IMG/VR virus record: IMGVR_UViG_3300030333_002944
Span: 31,837 to 54,943 of that record
Source: a virus
Length of the DNA: 23,107 nucleotides
Strand: one strand, 5' to 3'
Both the position numbers and the translations under genes were made by a program. Positions 1 to 9,040 of the stretch are shown here, in pieces; positions within the stretch are counted from its first letter, which is position 1, and every line of letters starts with the position of its first letter. The notes beneath the pieces were generated by a model that saw only the letters and a list, made by a program, of their open reading frames with translations, searched no databases and was not told the DNA's origin.

Positions 1-3000
1 GAATAATTTTAGCCATGGGCTCGTTTGCGATTTGTCGCAAAAATACCCTCATGCTTGCTTGCTGGTACTCGTTAAGCTCAAAAAGGCCCGTGTATTCTTT
101 ACCATCAATCTTGGCAGTTGAGTTGGCATTAAATACGTCATCGCTGGTCGTGCCCATTACGCTGGCTATTCTCGCCTGCACTGCCTTTATGATTGACTCG
201 TAACTGCTTGTAGGGACAATGCTTCTCGGCGTAAGCTCTGTAAAGTCAACACTGCTAACGTTCCGCTTAAAATGCTCACCGACAACGTAGCCGACTGCAC
301 GAACAAACAGTTCATCGGCTGCGATTTCTTCTACATCGTCAGTAATCCCTAAAGCTTGGCGAACGTCTGTTGGGTTAAAGTTTACGTCCCAAAACTCTTT
401 CTGCCGCCCGACAGCAGCCACTGCACCTGATCTAATTTGCTCTTCTGCGTCATCTGAAATGATGACCTTCACTGGGGTGCCCCAGCCGCGACCACGAACA
501 TCAGAAGCGTCAATCATAATTGCGACAGCGTCGTCTTCATGAATCCTGTTGGCATCAAAAATGTTGTTAAGTCGAGCAGAGGCCTCTATTCCAGTCCCAA
601 CCTTGTCAGCCTCAGAGCGAATTCTTATCCACTGGTTTCCGAATCGAGTCTGAAAGTCGTGGTAAAACCTGTAAACTCCGCCAACTTTACCTGAGCCACC
701 TGGGTTTGCCCCATTGCCCTGAAGGTCGAAAAACGTGTTCAGCGAGTCCCTAAGCTGAGCTTTTCCTCTTTCTGTAAGGGTGGCCACCTCTCTTCCGCCA
801 CGGTGGGTTACTTTTGTGTGCTCAAACTGCTTGTAAAGTGTTTTTACCCACGCATCGCCCATCAAAAGCCGAAGCGGGTTGCTTGCGTCTTCTGGGTCGT
901 ACCCTGTGAACAACTCCTCAACGTCGCCGCGCCGAAAAAACCCGGCAATATTCTGTGCCTGTTGTTTTGTTAGACCAAGATCTTTGTTGGCCTTCTTGCC
1001 AACCTCCTTTCCTGGCTCTGGGATTCTTGCCTCGATGCTCCAGTCTTGATCACCAAGCCGCCGAACAACAACATTTTTCATGTAGTCGGTTGGGTTTTGG
1101 TAGTTAGACATGCCTTTTGAGCCATCTACTGCCGCACGAATAGCCTGGGCCTCAAGGTACCCCATAACAACCGCGTAATCGCTATCAAACAGGAGGCCCT
1201 CGTCAACGAGCTTGGAGACTTCTGCTGCAACAGATTGATACTCTGGGGTTGACCTAAGGGCTGCTGTTTCTGGGTCGCCATACTTCATCATGATGTCAAG
1301 AAGAGCAACATGAAGCCTGCCTGACTCCGAGAAATGAATATTAAGCTGACGCTCAACGTCTCTGTGGTCAGTGACTGTGTCTAAAACCCTGCGAATAGTT
1401 CGCTGAAGCTTTGGAGGAAGGTTCTTGTACACGTTCTGGCCGTCTGGGGTTTTTAGCTTCTTACGAAGAAAAACCTCTGTGACGTGTGCAACGTTTTCCC
1501 ACACTTCCGCCTTTGTGCTGACCTTAATTTCATCGACAGCTTCTTTGTAAGACAAGGGCTTCTTCTTGCGAGTCATCAGGCCTACAGCCTGTTCTGCCAG
1601 CCACTGCTCTTCATAGCTCAGGCCCTCCAGCCCGGTTTCAGCAAGTGACGCCCTAAGGTCTTCAACAGAAGGATCACCCTCGAACCTCTTGCTCAGCCGC
1701 TCTGAGGCCATTGTTGCCCTCTTGGACACCTTCGCAAGCTTTTGAAACGACTTTGGGAACGCACCGGCAGCAAAGGCAGACGCAGAGTAACCAAGACCCT
1801 TTGTGGCCCTCATGGTCTTGAGCCCACCATGGACTGTACGAATTGGCGCAGAAGCTATTCTGTACTGGCCGTACTCCCACGGAACCAACAAATCAGCACC
1901 AATGCCCAAAATCGCAGAAAAATGGTACTGCCAGTCTCCGCGCTTGTAGCCGCTGAATAGAGCCTCGTCAGTAAGGTGCCTCGAGAACCCCATCTCTCTC
2001 GTTTCAATATTGGCCAACACTCTTGACCACCACGTAGAGTCAGGATCACGCTTACCGTAGTTGTAGCGGAAGTCTCTGCTGGCCGGGGTCAGTGGAATAT
2101 CGAAAGGTAAGCGGGCCTCTGCAACCGTTTCAGTTAGCCCGCCAATAACCGACAACAATCGCGCAACTCTGCCCTCAACAAGGTAAATCTTTCCATCTAC
2201 CGTTTGAGTTGTGAGCATTGACTCGCCGACATCGCGCTCTAAATCAAGCGTTCCAGGCAACCCTGAGGCGTCTTGGGCGCCGATAATGTAATCAACGCCA
2301 TCAACCATTCTGTCTACAACTTCATTGATTGACGGGATGGTCTCTTTCCATACCGCAAAAGGGAGGCTCCCAAGCGGTACGCTATTAAGCATGCGCTGAA
2401 GGTCTTCATCGCTTTCGCCATCCAAAACCATGGAGGCAAATCGTGAGATCTGACCAAGATCTCGCTGCATTGCAACGCTTCTGTTCTCTTTTACGTACTT
2501 CTTTGCAGCGTCTAGGCTGGGCTGTGTCAGCTTGGCCTTTTCTGGCATATCTTTGTATGAGTACCCAAAAAGATTTCGATTTAGCTCGTCTCTAAGCTCT
2601 TTCTTGATCGACCCTTCATCTTCGCCCCTTTCCCGCGCCAGGCGTACATTCAGCGCGACCTGCTCCATTGCCTCAGTAGGGTTTGCTGCGCGTAGCTCCT
2701 CCTTAAACCTTTCAAGGTCTTTGCCCTCCAAGAAGATAGGCGCAAAAAAGTCCGCCGCCCCGCTTACGATCGCTGTCCTTGATACAAAGTCTCTGAGTCC
2801 CCCGGCGACCATTGGTCCGCCCTCAAACATCTCTACAGGCCGAAAAAACGACTGGTTCTGCTCCTTGCCGCGCATTAGGCCCGCTTCCTTGGCCTCCTCT
2901 TCGGTCATCTTGGTCTGACCCGTAAACGCATCACGAATGCCGTCCAAGATTGATTTTTCACCGTTCTGGGTCTGCTTTCGGACCCTTGCCTCGGTTTCTT

Positions 3001-3667
3001 GCCAATTCTTGATGGAAGCCTGTCTAGGCTGGGCCTCACCGGCTGGTGAAATTGGAAGCAATCGAAGGCCAGCCGCCCGACGAAGTTGCCCAATTCGCCC
3101 AGTTGGGTAGCTAAGCTCTTCGATAAACGCAACCGCTGGAGTTGCCTCTCTCAGTTCTTCAGCAAAATCTTCATCACCCTGATCGATTGCCTCAATAATA
3201 TCAGCAACCTTTTTATTAAAAGAGGCCATCTCCTTAAGGTTTGGGTTTGCCTTGATGGCGTCTTTTATCTGACCAATTGTGGGCTTATCAAGAGGAATGG
3301 CCCTGTGCAGAGGAAATTGGTATGCCCTGTATTCCTCGTCCGCCATCTCGGCGTCAATCTTCTCTTCCGGTACACGGCCAGCGTACATGCGCTCTTTGTG
3401 GAGCCTTACTGCTCGAAGATATTCATCAGCAGCCTTGGTTATGTGGGAACCAAGAACAGGCTCCCTGAATTGGGGCATCTTCTCCATTGCCTCGAGAGTA
3501 TCTTCCATTGAGATAATCTCCTGCTCTTCTGGTGCAGGGATTACTTCAGCGTCAACGGGAGCTTCAGCCGCACTGTCGCCGCCAATCGGACCAAGGTCAC
3601 CAAACGCCTCCTCCATAAGGCTCCGCATAAGAACATCGTCGTCGGTAATTTGGTCTTGCTCAGCCAC
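1..3667 (-). CDS. Giant virion/ejection protein, gp16-like by position (partial, C-terminus beyond window)
   Basis: An open frame runs without a stop from a GTG at 3667 to the left edge, giving at least 1222 residues. The GTG follows the SD-like AGAGGT with a 5-base spacer, 9 bases after the previous stop. The first 60 or so residues are acidic (MAEQDQITDDDVLMRSLMEE). The rest is largely helical and charged with scattered hydrophobic helices, for example around residues 410-430 and 580-650. I see no signal peptide, no transglycosylase motif (ES..GLMQ) and no other catalytic signature. It is the last visible gene of the ejection-protein block, the place of T7 gene 16 (about 1300 residues), so a large internal virion protein that enters the cell with the DNA is the best inference. 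A multidomain 'polyvalent' phage protein with enzymatic domains past the edge is the main alternative. The gene is certain; the function is inferred from size and position. Confidence 0.72.
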   Translation of the reverse strand, partial: MAEQDQITDDDVLMRSLMEEAFGDLGPIGGDSAAEAPVDAEVIPAPEEQEIISMEDTLEAMEKMPQFREPVLGSHITKAADEYLRAVRLHKERMYAGRVPEEKIDAEMADEEYRAYQFPLHRAIPLDKPTIGQIKDAIKANPNLKEMASFNKKVADIIEAIDQGDEDFAEELREATPAVAFIEELSYPTGRIGQLRRAAGLRLLPISPAGEAQPRQASIKNWQETEARVRKQTQNGEKSILDGIRDAFTGQTKMTEEEAKEAGLMRGKEQNQSFFRPVEMFEGGPMVAGGLRDFVSRTAIVSGAADFFAPIFLEGKDLERFKEELRAANPTEAMEQVALNVRLARERGEDEGSIKKELRDELNRNLFGYSYKDMPEKAKLTQPSLDAAKKYVKENRSVAMQRDLGQISRFASMVLDGESDEDLQRMLNSVPLGSLPFAVWKETIPSINEVVDRMVDGVDYIIGAQDASGLPGTLDLERDVGESMLTTQTVDGKIYLVEGRVARLLSVIGGLTETVAEARLPFDIPLTPASRDFRYNYGKRDPDSTWWSRVLANIETREMGFSRHLTDEALFSGYKRGDWQYHFSAILGIGADLLVPWEYGQYRIASAPIRTVHGGLKTMRATKGLGYSASAFAAGAFPKSFQKLAKVSKRATMASERLSKRFEGDPSVEDLRASLAETGLEGLSYEEQWLAEQAVGLMTRKKKPLSYKEAVDEIKVSTKAEVWENVAHVTEVFLRKKLKTPDGQNVYKNLPPKLQRTIRRVLDTVTDHRDVERQLNIHFSESGRLHVALLDIMMKYGDPETAALRSTPEYQSVAAEVSKLVDEGLLFDSDYAVVMGYLEAQAIRAAVDGSKGMSNYQNPTDYMKNVVVRRLGDQDWSIEARIPEPGKEVGKKANKDLGLTKQQAQNIAGFFRRGDVEELFTGYDPEDASNPLRLLMGDAWVKTLYKQFEHTKVTHRGGREVATLTERGKAQLRDSLNTFFDLQGNGANPGGSGKVGGVYRFYHDFQTRFGNQWIRIRSEADKVGTGIEASARLNNIFDANRIHEDDAVAIMIDASDVRGRGWGTPVKVIISDDAEEQIRSGAVAAVGRQKEFWDVNFNPTDVRQALGITDDVEEIAADELFVRAVGYVVGEHFKRNVSSVDFTELTPRSIVPTSSYESIIKAVQARIASVMGTTSDDVFNANSTAKIDGKEYTGLFELNEYQQASMRVFLRQIANEPMAKII

Positions 3668-3676
3668 GATTTACCT

Positions 3677-4624
3677 CTACTTCTGTTGAGTCCGCAAAGA
3701 CTGCTTAAGCAACTCGTTGGCAGCCTTTTCAGCCTCAAGCTCATCTCTAAGCTGCTCTTCCGTCATCTTCTTTATACGACGCTTTTCTGCTGCTTCTGCC
3801 GCTCGAGCCTTAGCTTTTTCTATTTGTTCTGGGTCATTACGATAAAGAAAAGGCGCAGCCCCAAAAGCCGCTGTACCGGCTCCGGTTGCAGCACCAGTGC
3901 CAAGCATAGCCCCAGACCCGGCATAACCAAGCGCTCCACCAGTGCCCGCTATCAAAAAGCCTGCTAACACTCCAGCAGCCACCGCCGATCCTTCACTGAG
4001 CATCCATTCTGGAATTTTCTCGTTTTGGACCTTTTTCTTCATCGCATACCTGAGGCCCACCAGAAAGTCCTCTCGGTCGTATTTGTTATCCAACTTTCTG
4101 TATGCCTCAAGTGGGTCGCCACTCTCCCACCTACCACCATGCACCTCGCCTTCAACGGGCTGATCTCGCAACCCTTCAAGCCACCAGTTACCGTGGTCTC
4201 CCCTTAAAGCGTCTGGGAAGGTGTTTGATTCTGCCATTTTACGTATGTCATCATCGGTAAGCATACTTAGGCTTACGTGCTCTGGCGGCATTCTCTGCGG
4301 GGTTCTACGCAACATCTCAGGAGCGCCTTCAGTGGGGACGCCCGAGCCATAAAGATCAACCATCCCAAGTGACTCTAGCTGTTCAAGTTGCGCGATGTCG
4401 CTCGAGGTGAGTGAATCGATGTCGACAGGCGCTGTGGGAGGCAAAAACTGATTACGCGACATTTCTCGCAATCGGTCTGCATCAGATTCTTCTGGTGTAG
4501 GCACGTACAGACCTTGTTGTGCTGAATCGTCATCACCATTGCCGTCAGCAATGGCGTAACCCTTGTTATTGGCCCACTCCTCTTCTTCTGCGTCCCAGTC
4601 TCCGTATACATCGTCACTATTCAT
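3677..4624 (-). CDS. Glycine-zipper membrane protein, probable ejection protein
   Basis: This 315-residue protein is read from an ATG at 4624 that overlaps the upstream stop (TATGAATAG) and has GGAG 9 bases upstream. A TTG at 4651 would add nine residues but has no SD. Residues 1-50 are very acidic. Residues 212-262 form an Ala/Gly-rich hydrophobic stretch with GxxxG/AxxxG spacing (TGGALGYAGSGAMLGTGAAT), typical of a glycine-zipper hairpin that inserts in membranes. Residues 264-312 are a charged coiled coil rich in Ala, Glu and Lys. The N-terminus (GDWDAEEEEW) resembles that of the transglycosylase (RGWDASLEEW). The layout recalls T7 gp14-type internal proteins, which form the outer-membrane pore. 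The family is not recognised by sequence; ejection-pore function is inferred from the membrane segment and the neighbours. Confidence 0.7.
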   Translation of the reverse strand: MNSDDVYGDWDAEEEEWANNKGYAIADGNGDDDSAQQGLYVPTPEESDADRLREMSRNQFLPPTAPVDIDSLTSSDIAQLEQLESLGMVDLYGSGVPTEGAPEMLRRTPQRMPPEHVSLSMLTDDDIRKMAESNTFPDALRGDHGNWWLEGLRDQPVEGEVHGGRWESGDPLEAYRKLDNKYDREDFLVGLRYAMKKKVQNEKIPEWMLSEGSAVAAGVLAGFLIAGTGGALGYAGSGAMLGTGAATGAGTAAFGAAPFLYRNDPEQIEKAKARAAEAAEKRRIKKMTEEQLRDELEAEKAANELLKQSLRTQQK

Positions 4625-6593
4625 AGCTTTGCTCTCCGACTGCTTGCTCAAGTATGCTCTCGGCCTTTTCGTTCTCGTTTATGATCTGTTCGTTCATAGA
4701 AATAAACTGATCATCAATAAGCTTGGAGACCCTGTAAATCGAGGGCTCCCCGCCAATGTACTCTTCCGACATTGGATTATCTTCGATGGCGGCCCTAATG
4801 TTCACCCCAGCAGACCCGAGAAGGTCTTCAGGCATGCGCTCTACGGTCTGATAGATGTCTTGAACTGCTCCCACCATTCCATCAATATCGTCGTTGTCTC
4901 TGGCGGCGCGCATGGACTCAATCTTTGGATTCAATACAACGGCAATATTTGTCTTTAAAGGCATAAATACGCTGTTGTATGCTGCCGAGCGCTTTTCAGG
5001 CTGAGTGCCGTACCTTTGAATCTTTAGATAGTTCCTAGACACGGGAGAATCTCCCTGTCCGATAGTGTCCAAAGCGAAAGCGGCAAGACGGTCCCTATTT
5101 TTAACGTTCTTTGATAGCTCGTCGTATTGAGCAATAACCTCACCCATAGAGCTAACAATGCTTCCTGGCTTAAGGCCTTTTCGAGACACCGCGAACGCCG
5201 TGTCTGACCCGCTAAGGCTTCCGCCAAAAGTCTTAAAAGAAGACGACACTTGGTCCATTGCGTCAGCCAGGCCAGAAAAGTCAGCGGCATTCTTATCCCC
5301 GCCAGCGGCATTCATTTTGTCTTGATATCTAGAGATTCGGTCTTTCAGAAACCGGGAGAAATTTCCACCCTCACCGGCTGGGAACGTCATTTCTCCGACC
5401 CCAGCAATATCCCTCAACCCCTGCTCGGCCTCACCCATTCGATAAAGCGCCTCCATTCGATCACCTCGTCGAGATGGCCGGGATGAGAAGGGATCAAAAG
5501 CGAGGTTCATGCCGCCCATGCCGGTGAGCAATTCGCGTTGCTCGATCTCCCTCTGGCGCCGCCTTCCAGACACGCCCTCAAGTCGCCGCTCTAAGCGCGG
5601 AATAGACTCTCTGATGATGTCTAGTGTTGGGTTGATGTTAAGTTGCTCTTCTACTATTCGCTTTATCTCTTTAGGTTGAAGGACCCTTCCGCTGGACTCC
5701 ATAAGCTTAAGAGCGCTAGCATATAGGCCCCTCTGTGACTCAAGAGCGTAGTCCCTGTCGGCTGCAACCCTGTAGTGCTCATTAAGAATATCTAGACCAT
5801 CAGGCCCCGTGCCTGGGTATTTAGCCTGATTTGTGATTTCCCTAAGCTCAGTTATTATGTCTTGTACGTCTTGTGCCTCGGCTTTTTTACCCTCCTTTTG
5901 GTAGCCCTCTTTCATACTTAGGAGCCTATCTCTTGGTGCGGTTACCGCATACAGCCACGCATGTTCCATGGCTATCTCGCCCTTTGCGCCCTTTTTTGTG
6001 GTTGCCCCTGTTACCCTGTCTGGGGTTAGCGCATCACCAAGGCCAGCAACATACCCTGATTTAATTGTCTCCATTGCGTCCAGTTGCTCCTGCGCAGAAG
6101 CATTACCGTCTCTATGGGCTTTAGATATTCTCAAGTACTCAGCAATTTCGCCGTTCTGCACCATTGACCTAAGCTTTCCGTCGATAATGCTCTTGGACTC
6201 CTGGTCTGCGCTTGCTTCAGCGTACTTCCCCGCGACCATGATAGCGTTGTCCAAAACATCCATCTGCTTTACGGTAAGGCCTTCCAAGAATTTCATGTTG
6301 GCCTGGTAAGTCTTTACTCTATCGTCTGTCATGGCCTTGATCATCTTGAACTTTTCGGCTTGGTTTTTGCCTTTAAGTTCAGCGATGAGCTTATACTTGT
6401 TGTCGATTCGATCCTCGATGTCCATTTCAAGCTCGATCATTGACGACGGGTCTGCCATTTTTAGACGCATCTTCCAGATCGCAAGGTTTATTTCCGAGCG
6501 AATCTTCATAAACGATGCCATTGCCGCGCCAGCAAACGTGTTGTAGCTTTCTATTCGAGGATCTCTGACCCCATCACGTCCAAGTGAAAACAT
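4617..6593 (-). CDS. Large helical internal virion/ejection protein, gp15-like by position
   Basis: The chosen start is the ATG at 6593, giving 658 residues, because AGGAG lies 5 bases upstream and the preceding gene stops just before it. The longer frame to 6659 would run 58 bases into that gene and lacks an SD. The protein is almost all helical and highly charged. Residues from about 20 to 150 form long amphipathic helices rich in Met, Lys and Glu. A basic cluster lies near residues 330-350 (EGVSGRRRQREIEQR), and Gly/Ser-rich linkers follow around residues 370-490. There is no signal peptide or membrane segment. T7 gp15 (747 residues) is a helical ejection protein of similar size in the corresponding place, so an ejectosome tube component is a reasonable inference, but no diagnostic motif is visible. 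The gene overlaps the next one by 8 bases, suggesting translational coupling. Confidence 0.65.
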   Translation of the reverse strand: MFSLGRDGVRDPRIESYNTFAGAAMASFMKIRSEINLAIWKMRLKMADPSSMIELEMDIEDRIDNKYKLIAELKGKNQAEKFKMIKAMTDDRVKTYQANMKFLEGLTVKQMDVLDNAIMVAGKYAEASADQESKSIIDGKLRSMVQNGEIAEYLRISKAHRDGNASAQEQLDAMETIKSGYVAGLGDALTPDRVTGATTKKGAKGEIAMEHAWLYAVTAPRDRLLSMKEGYQKEGKKAEAQDVQDIITELREITNQAKYPGTGPDGLDILNEHYRVAADRDYALESQRGLYASALKLMESSGRVLQPKEIKRIVEEQLNINPTLDIIRESIPRLERRLEGVSGRRRQREIEQRELLTGMGGMNLAFDPFSSRPSRRGDRMEALYRMGEAEQGLRDIAGVGEMTFPAGEGGNFSRFLKDRISRYQDKMNAAGGDKNAADFSGLADAMDQVSSSFKTFGGSLSGSDTAFAVSRKGLKPGSIVSSMGEVIAQYDELSKNVKNRDRLAAFALDTIGQGDSPVSRNYLKIQRYGTQPEKRSAAYNSVFMPLKTNIAVVLNPKIESMRAARDNDDIDGMVGAVQDIYQTVERMPEDLLGSAGVNIRAAIEDNPMSEEYIGGEPSIYRVSKLIDDQFISMNEQIINENEKAESILEQAVGEQSYE

Positions 6594-6601
6594 CTCTTCT
6601 C

Positions 6602-7147
6602 CTACGAGTAGTTTGAAAGTACGTACCAGCCTTCTCCAGACGATATGCACGTAATGCATCCGCGCTCAGGAATCGAGATGGACGTAACAAGGTCTATCTT
6701 ATCGCCCCTTAGTGAGACAAGTACACAACTACTTTGCCCGTTATCGTCCACACGTTTTACGTGGAACACGCGATTACCATTTTCAGACGCTCTTGGCAGG
6801 CTGACGACAATTGGCTTCTTGCGCGCATCAACAAAAAGAACTGACTCTTTGGTCAGTTTATAGTCGTTATAGGTCGTCGCGGTATTCAGTCTCTGCTCAG
6901 AAGCAATGCTCTGTATTTTCGAGTCAGACGTTCTTCGGCCTCCCCGAAGGTTTGGTGCGGCTATGCCGCCATTGAATTCCCAACGAGTACTAAGGTCGCA
7001 GTGTTCAGGGCTAATTGACCCAGGCTCAATGGCGTCTCCAGTAATAGAGCCGTCTGGAAGACCTGAGATCTCCAGGGCCGTCTCAACGGCCTCGGTGAAG
7101 AACTCAAACTGGTCTTCGTCCATTGTGTATGGGTTTTCCGTTGTCAT
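6602..7147 (-). CDS. Small tail-fibre-like protein with C-terminal beta domain
   Basis: This 181-residue protein has an ATG that overlaps the upstream stop as ATGA, with GGAAG nearby as SD. Residues 25-55 hold a collar-like repeat (GSITGDAIEPGSIS) of the sort found in trimeric phage fibre stems. Residues 95-181 match, by pattern, a beta-rich domain common at fibre tips and virion proteins: YKLTKESVLFVDA, then IVVSLPRA, GNRVFHVKRVD, and the ending GCITCISSGEGWYVLSNY. In such domains the strands pack around a central 'vTLP.A ... G....iK' core. It sits inside the ejection-protein block, between two helical proteins, which is an odd place for a fibre. It may be a minor fibre, a plug or a head/neck appendage. 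The domain resemblance is fairly clear; the exact role is unknown. Confidence 0.7.
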   Translation of the reverse strand: MTTENPYTMDEDQFEFFTEAVETALEISGLPDGSITGDAIEPGSISPEHCDLSTRWEFNGGIAAPNLRGGRRTSDSKIQSIASEQRLNTATTYNDYKLTKESVLFVDARKKPIVVSLPRASENGNRVFHVKRVDDNGQSSCVLVSLRGDKIDLVTSISIPERGCITCISSGEGWYVLSNYS

Positions 7148-8463
7148 TCAGTCTTCCAGACAGACTCGCTCTTAACAAATCCTTCTGGAGCAGACTCAGG
7201 CATGTTTTTGGGAACAGCAGCAAACCTAACTGGGCCCTCTCCAGGGGGAGTTTGATAAATTATATAATTTGCCTCTAAACCTTTAATTTTATTGCTAAGT
7301 TCATTCATGCTTTTGGTTTTAATAACATTCGGGAAGGTGTCGACATATGATGCGGACCCTCCAATCATCTCAGCCAAAGTCTGCCCAAGCGTTTTGCCTG
7401 TTTCAAGCACTGTTTCTCGGCCCTTCAAGCGAGGATCATCAGGGCCAGTAACCGGCTTTTGCTTACGGGTAGCGTCCTGTAGCCTAACTGTTGCCTCTGC
7501 CTCACGTAGCTCCCGAATACCAGGAGTGGGTGTTGCTCTTTGGCCCTGAACAGCAGCCGAATCAGCCTTCTTCTGGGCTCTTGTCTGCTTGTCGGTAGCC
7601 CCACCACGACCCTCGTAGTGAGACATCATGTATACATCGTAGGCGCGAGTTCCTGGGATAAACCCGGCAGCAGTAGCTTTCATGTGCAGCTTCTCAATGT
7701 CAGCCATTGATGCGCCTTTATCGATCAACCTATCCATGGCTGGACGATTGTCTTGGGCAACCTTGTTTGCCATTGCGGTCATTCCAACCTTTACAAGATC
7801 ACCAACAAGAGCCTGGTCGTACTTCATCTGCTGCAATTGGACCTTGTCCAAGACAGCAACCATGTTGTCTGCTCTGGCTTGAGCCGCCCTCTTTTTGGCC
7901 TCATCAAGCTCCATAAGCTTAAGATTCTTATCCTCAATAATGGCTGCTGCCTCAAGTGGCGCATCAGCTAGGGCCTGAGTTCCAACATCCCTAGCTGCGA
8001 CAACATCCTCTACGCTGGCAGTTCTTCCTGCTGCTGCAAGGTATGACCCAACGTCGGATTTAATCTCTTCGATCTCAGTCCTTACCGGCGCCGTTGCCAT
8101 TTGAACCATTTGAGCTTTCTCTTCAGCAGACACCTTGGGTGTTGGCGCCTTCAACTCAGCCTGAGCCTCAGCAAGTTGTTGTTCAGCGTAGCGGACGCCT
8201 TCTGTGTCGGCTTCCTGGGCTTTTAGATACCGCTCAATGCCAGCCCCAAGCAATCCAATACCAGCAGTGATGGCCATGTCTTTGTTTCGCATGGGCTGTT
8301 TACCCATGCCATAGTAGGCGCCTGTTTGCTGAGGATAATAGTACGGCCCTGGCTGGTTCCTTGCGTATCGACCCTGATAGCTTCTGTACCCATACGGATC
8401 GACGCCGTACGGTTCAGCAAGTAGTTCACCTAGCTCTGTTGCTTCATCTTGATCTTGAGCCAC
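7144..8463 (-). CDS. Helical virion protein with tyrosine-rich N-terminus, probable ejection protein
   Basis: This 439-residue protein starts at a GTG (8463) with the strong SD AGGAGG 5 bases upstream, which overlaps the stop codon of the previous gene. Residues 19-51 are Tyr/Gly/Pro-rich with ten tyrosines (for example YYYPQQTGAYYG). Residues 62-80 form one short hydrophobic Gly-rich helix (ITAGIGLLGAGI). Residues 81-270 are Ala/Glu/Gln/Lys-rich helices with coiled-coil character. The C-terminal third is more mixed and includes Pro-rich linkers. No enzyme motif is seen. Its position between a glycine-zipper protein and a large helical protein suggests an internal virion/ejection protein. A structural linker of the tail is the alternative. 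The family is not recognised. Confidence 0.6.
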   Translation of the reverse strand: MAQDQDEATELGELLAEPYGVDPYGYRSYQGRYARNQPGPYYYPQQTGAYYGMGKQPMRNKDMAITAGIGLLGAGIERYLKAQEADTEGVRYAEQQLAEAQAELKAPTPKVSAEEKAQMVQMATAPVRTEIEEIKSDVGSYLAAAGRTASVEDVVAARDVGTQALADAPLEAAAIIEDKNLKLMELDEAKKRAAQARADNMVAVLDKVQLQQMKYDQALVGDLVKVGMTAMANKVAQDNRPAMDRLIDKGASMADIEKLHMKATAAGFIPGTRAYDVYMMSHYEGRGGATDKQTRAQKKADSAAVQGQRATPTPGIRELREAEATVRLQDATRKQKPVTGPDDPRLKGRETVLETGKTLGQTLAEMIGGSASYVDTFPNVIKTKSMNELSNKIKGLEANYIIYQTPPGEGPVRFAAVPKNMPESAPEGFVKSESVWKTE

Positions 8464-8472
8464 TTGAGCCTC

Positions 8473-9033
8473 CTAGCTTATGCCTCTGCTTCGTTCCCAA
8501 CTATCGAATGCGCTTCCCTTAACTTCAACCCTTGGTGCTGGGGCCACGCTATGAATCGCCTCTTGAGCGGCGCCGCCCAAATGCATCCCTTTGCGGGTAT
8601 TTGCGATTTTAACAGCCTTCCTGTCTGCCCTTGCTTGGGCGCTTCTTGCCTTTGCGTCTGCTGTCACATGTCGCTGCTTAAATTTCTCATGACGCTTTCT
8701 GTATCGCTTGTCTGCGGCCCTTCTAGCCTTTTCCCTGGCTTTTTTTGCCTCTTCTTCTCCACCAGTAGAGAATCCGAGCCACCCACCGATTGCTTGGCCT
8801 ATACCGGAGCCAGCACCAGCGCCGATTAACGCACCAAGGGCCGTTCCGACACCGGGTACGACACTTCCAATCGCCGCACCAGCGGCTGCACCGGCACCTG
8901 CTCCGCCAAGAGTACCAACCATCTGGCCTGTGGCCTGAGCCTTCCTTTTACCCCGAAGGCGGCCCTGGGCCTCTCCAGACTTTTCCGCTGCACGTATCTC
9001 TGCATGGTAAGTATCTTCGTAAACATTGCTCAT
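8473..9033 (-). CDS. Glycine-zipper protein with basic tail, probable pore-forming ejection protein
   Basis: This 186-residue protein is read from an ATG at 9033. Residues 36-89 are almost uninterrupted Gly/Ala with small hydrophobics (GGAGAGAAAGAAIGSVVPG, then GALIGAGAGSGIGQAIGG), a classic glycine-zipper helical hairpin. Residues 94-145 are a strongly basic helix (many KAR/RAxxR units) that could bind DNA or phospholipid. The last 40 residues are less structured. The only SD candidate is AGGG, 7 bases upstream, which coincides with the GGG of a T7-like promoter core. Small glycine-zipper proteins in the internal-virion block of podoviruses (T7 gp14 is the best-known case) are ejected into the outer membrane. 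Function here is inferred from composition and position. Confidence 0.7.
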   Translation of the reverse strand: MSNVYEDTYHAEIRAAEKSGEAQGRLRGKRKAQATGQMVGTLGGAGAGAAAGAAIGSVVPGVGTALGALIGAGAGSGIGQAIGGWLGFSTGGEEEAKKAREKARRAADKRYRKRHEKFKQRHVTADAKARSAQARADRKAVKIANTRKGMHLGGAAQEAIHSVAPAPRVEVKGSAFDSWERSRGIS

Positions 9034-9040
9034 AATGCAG

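Noticed and set aside
3541-3744. Minus-strand 67-codon frame across the start of the giant gene
   Set aside because: It lies out of frame within the giant gene and the upstream gene, both with good SDs; its Leu/Arg-rich composition is a shadow.
6594-6659. Longer N-terminus of the 658-residue protein
   Set aside because: It would overlap the fibre-like gene by 58 bases. The added residues are basic and hydrophobic read-through of the other frame, and the ATG at 6593 has AGGAG at 5 bases.
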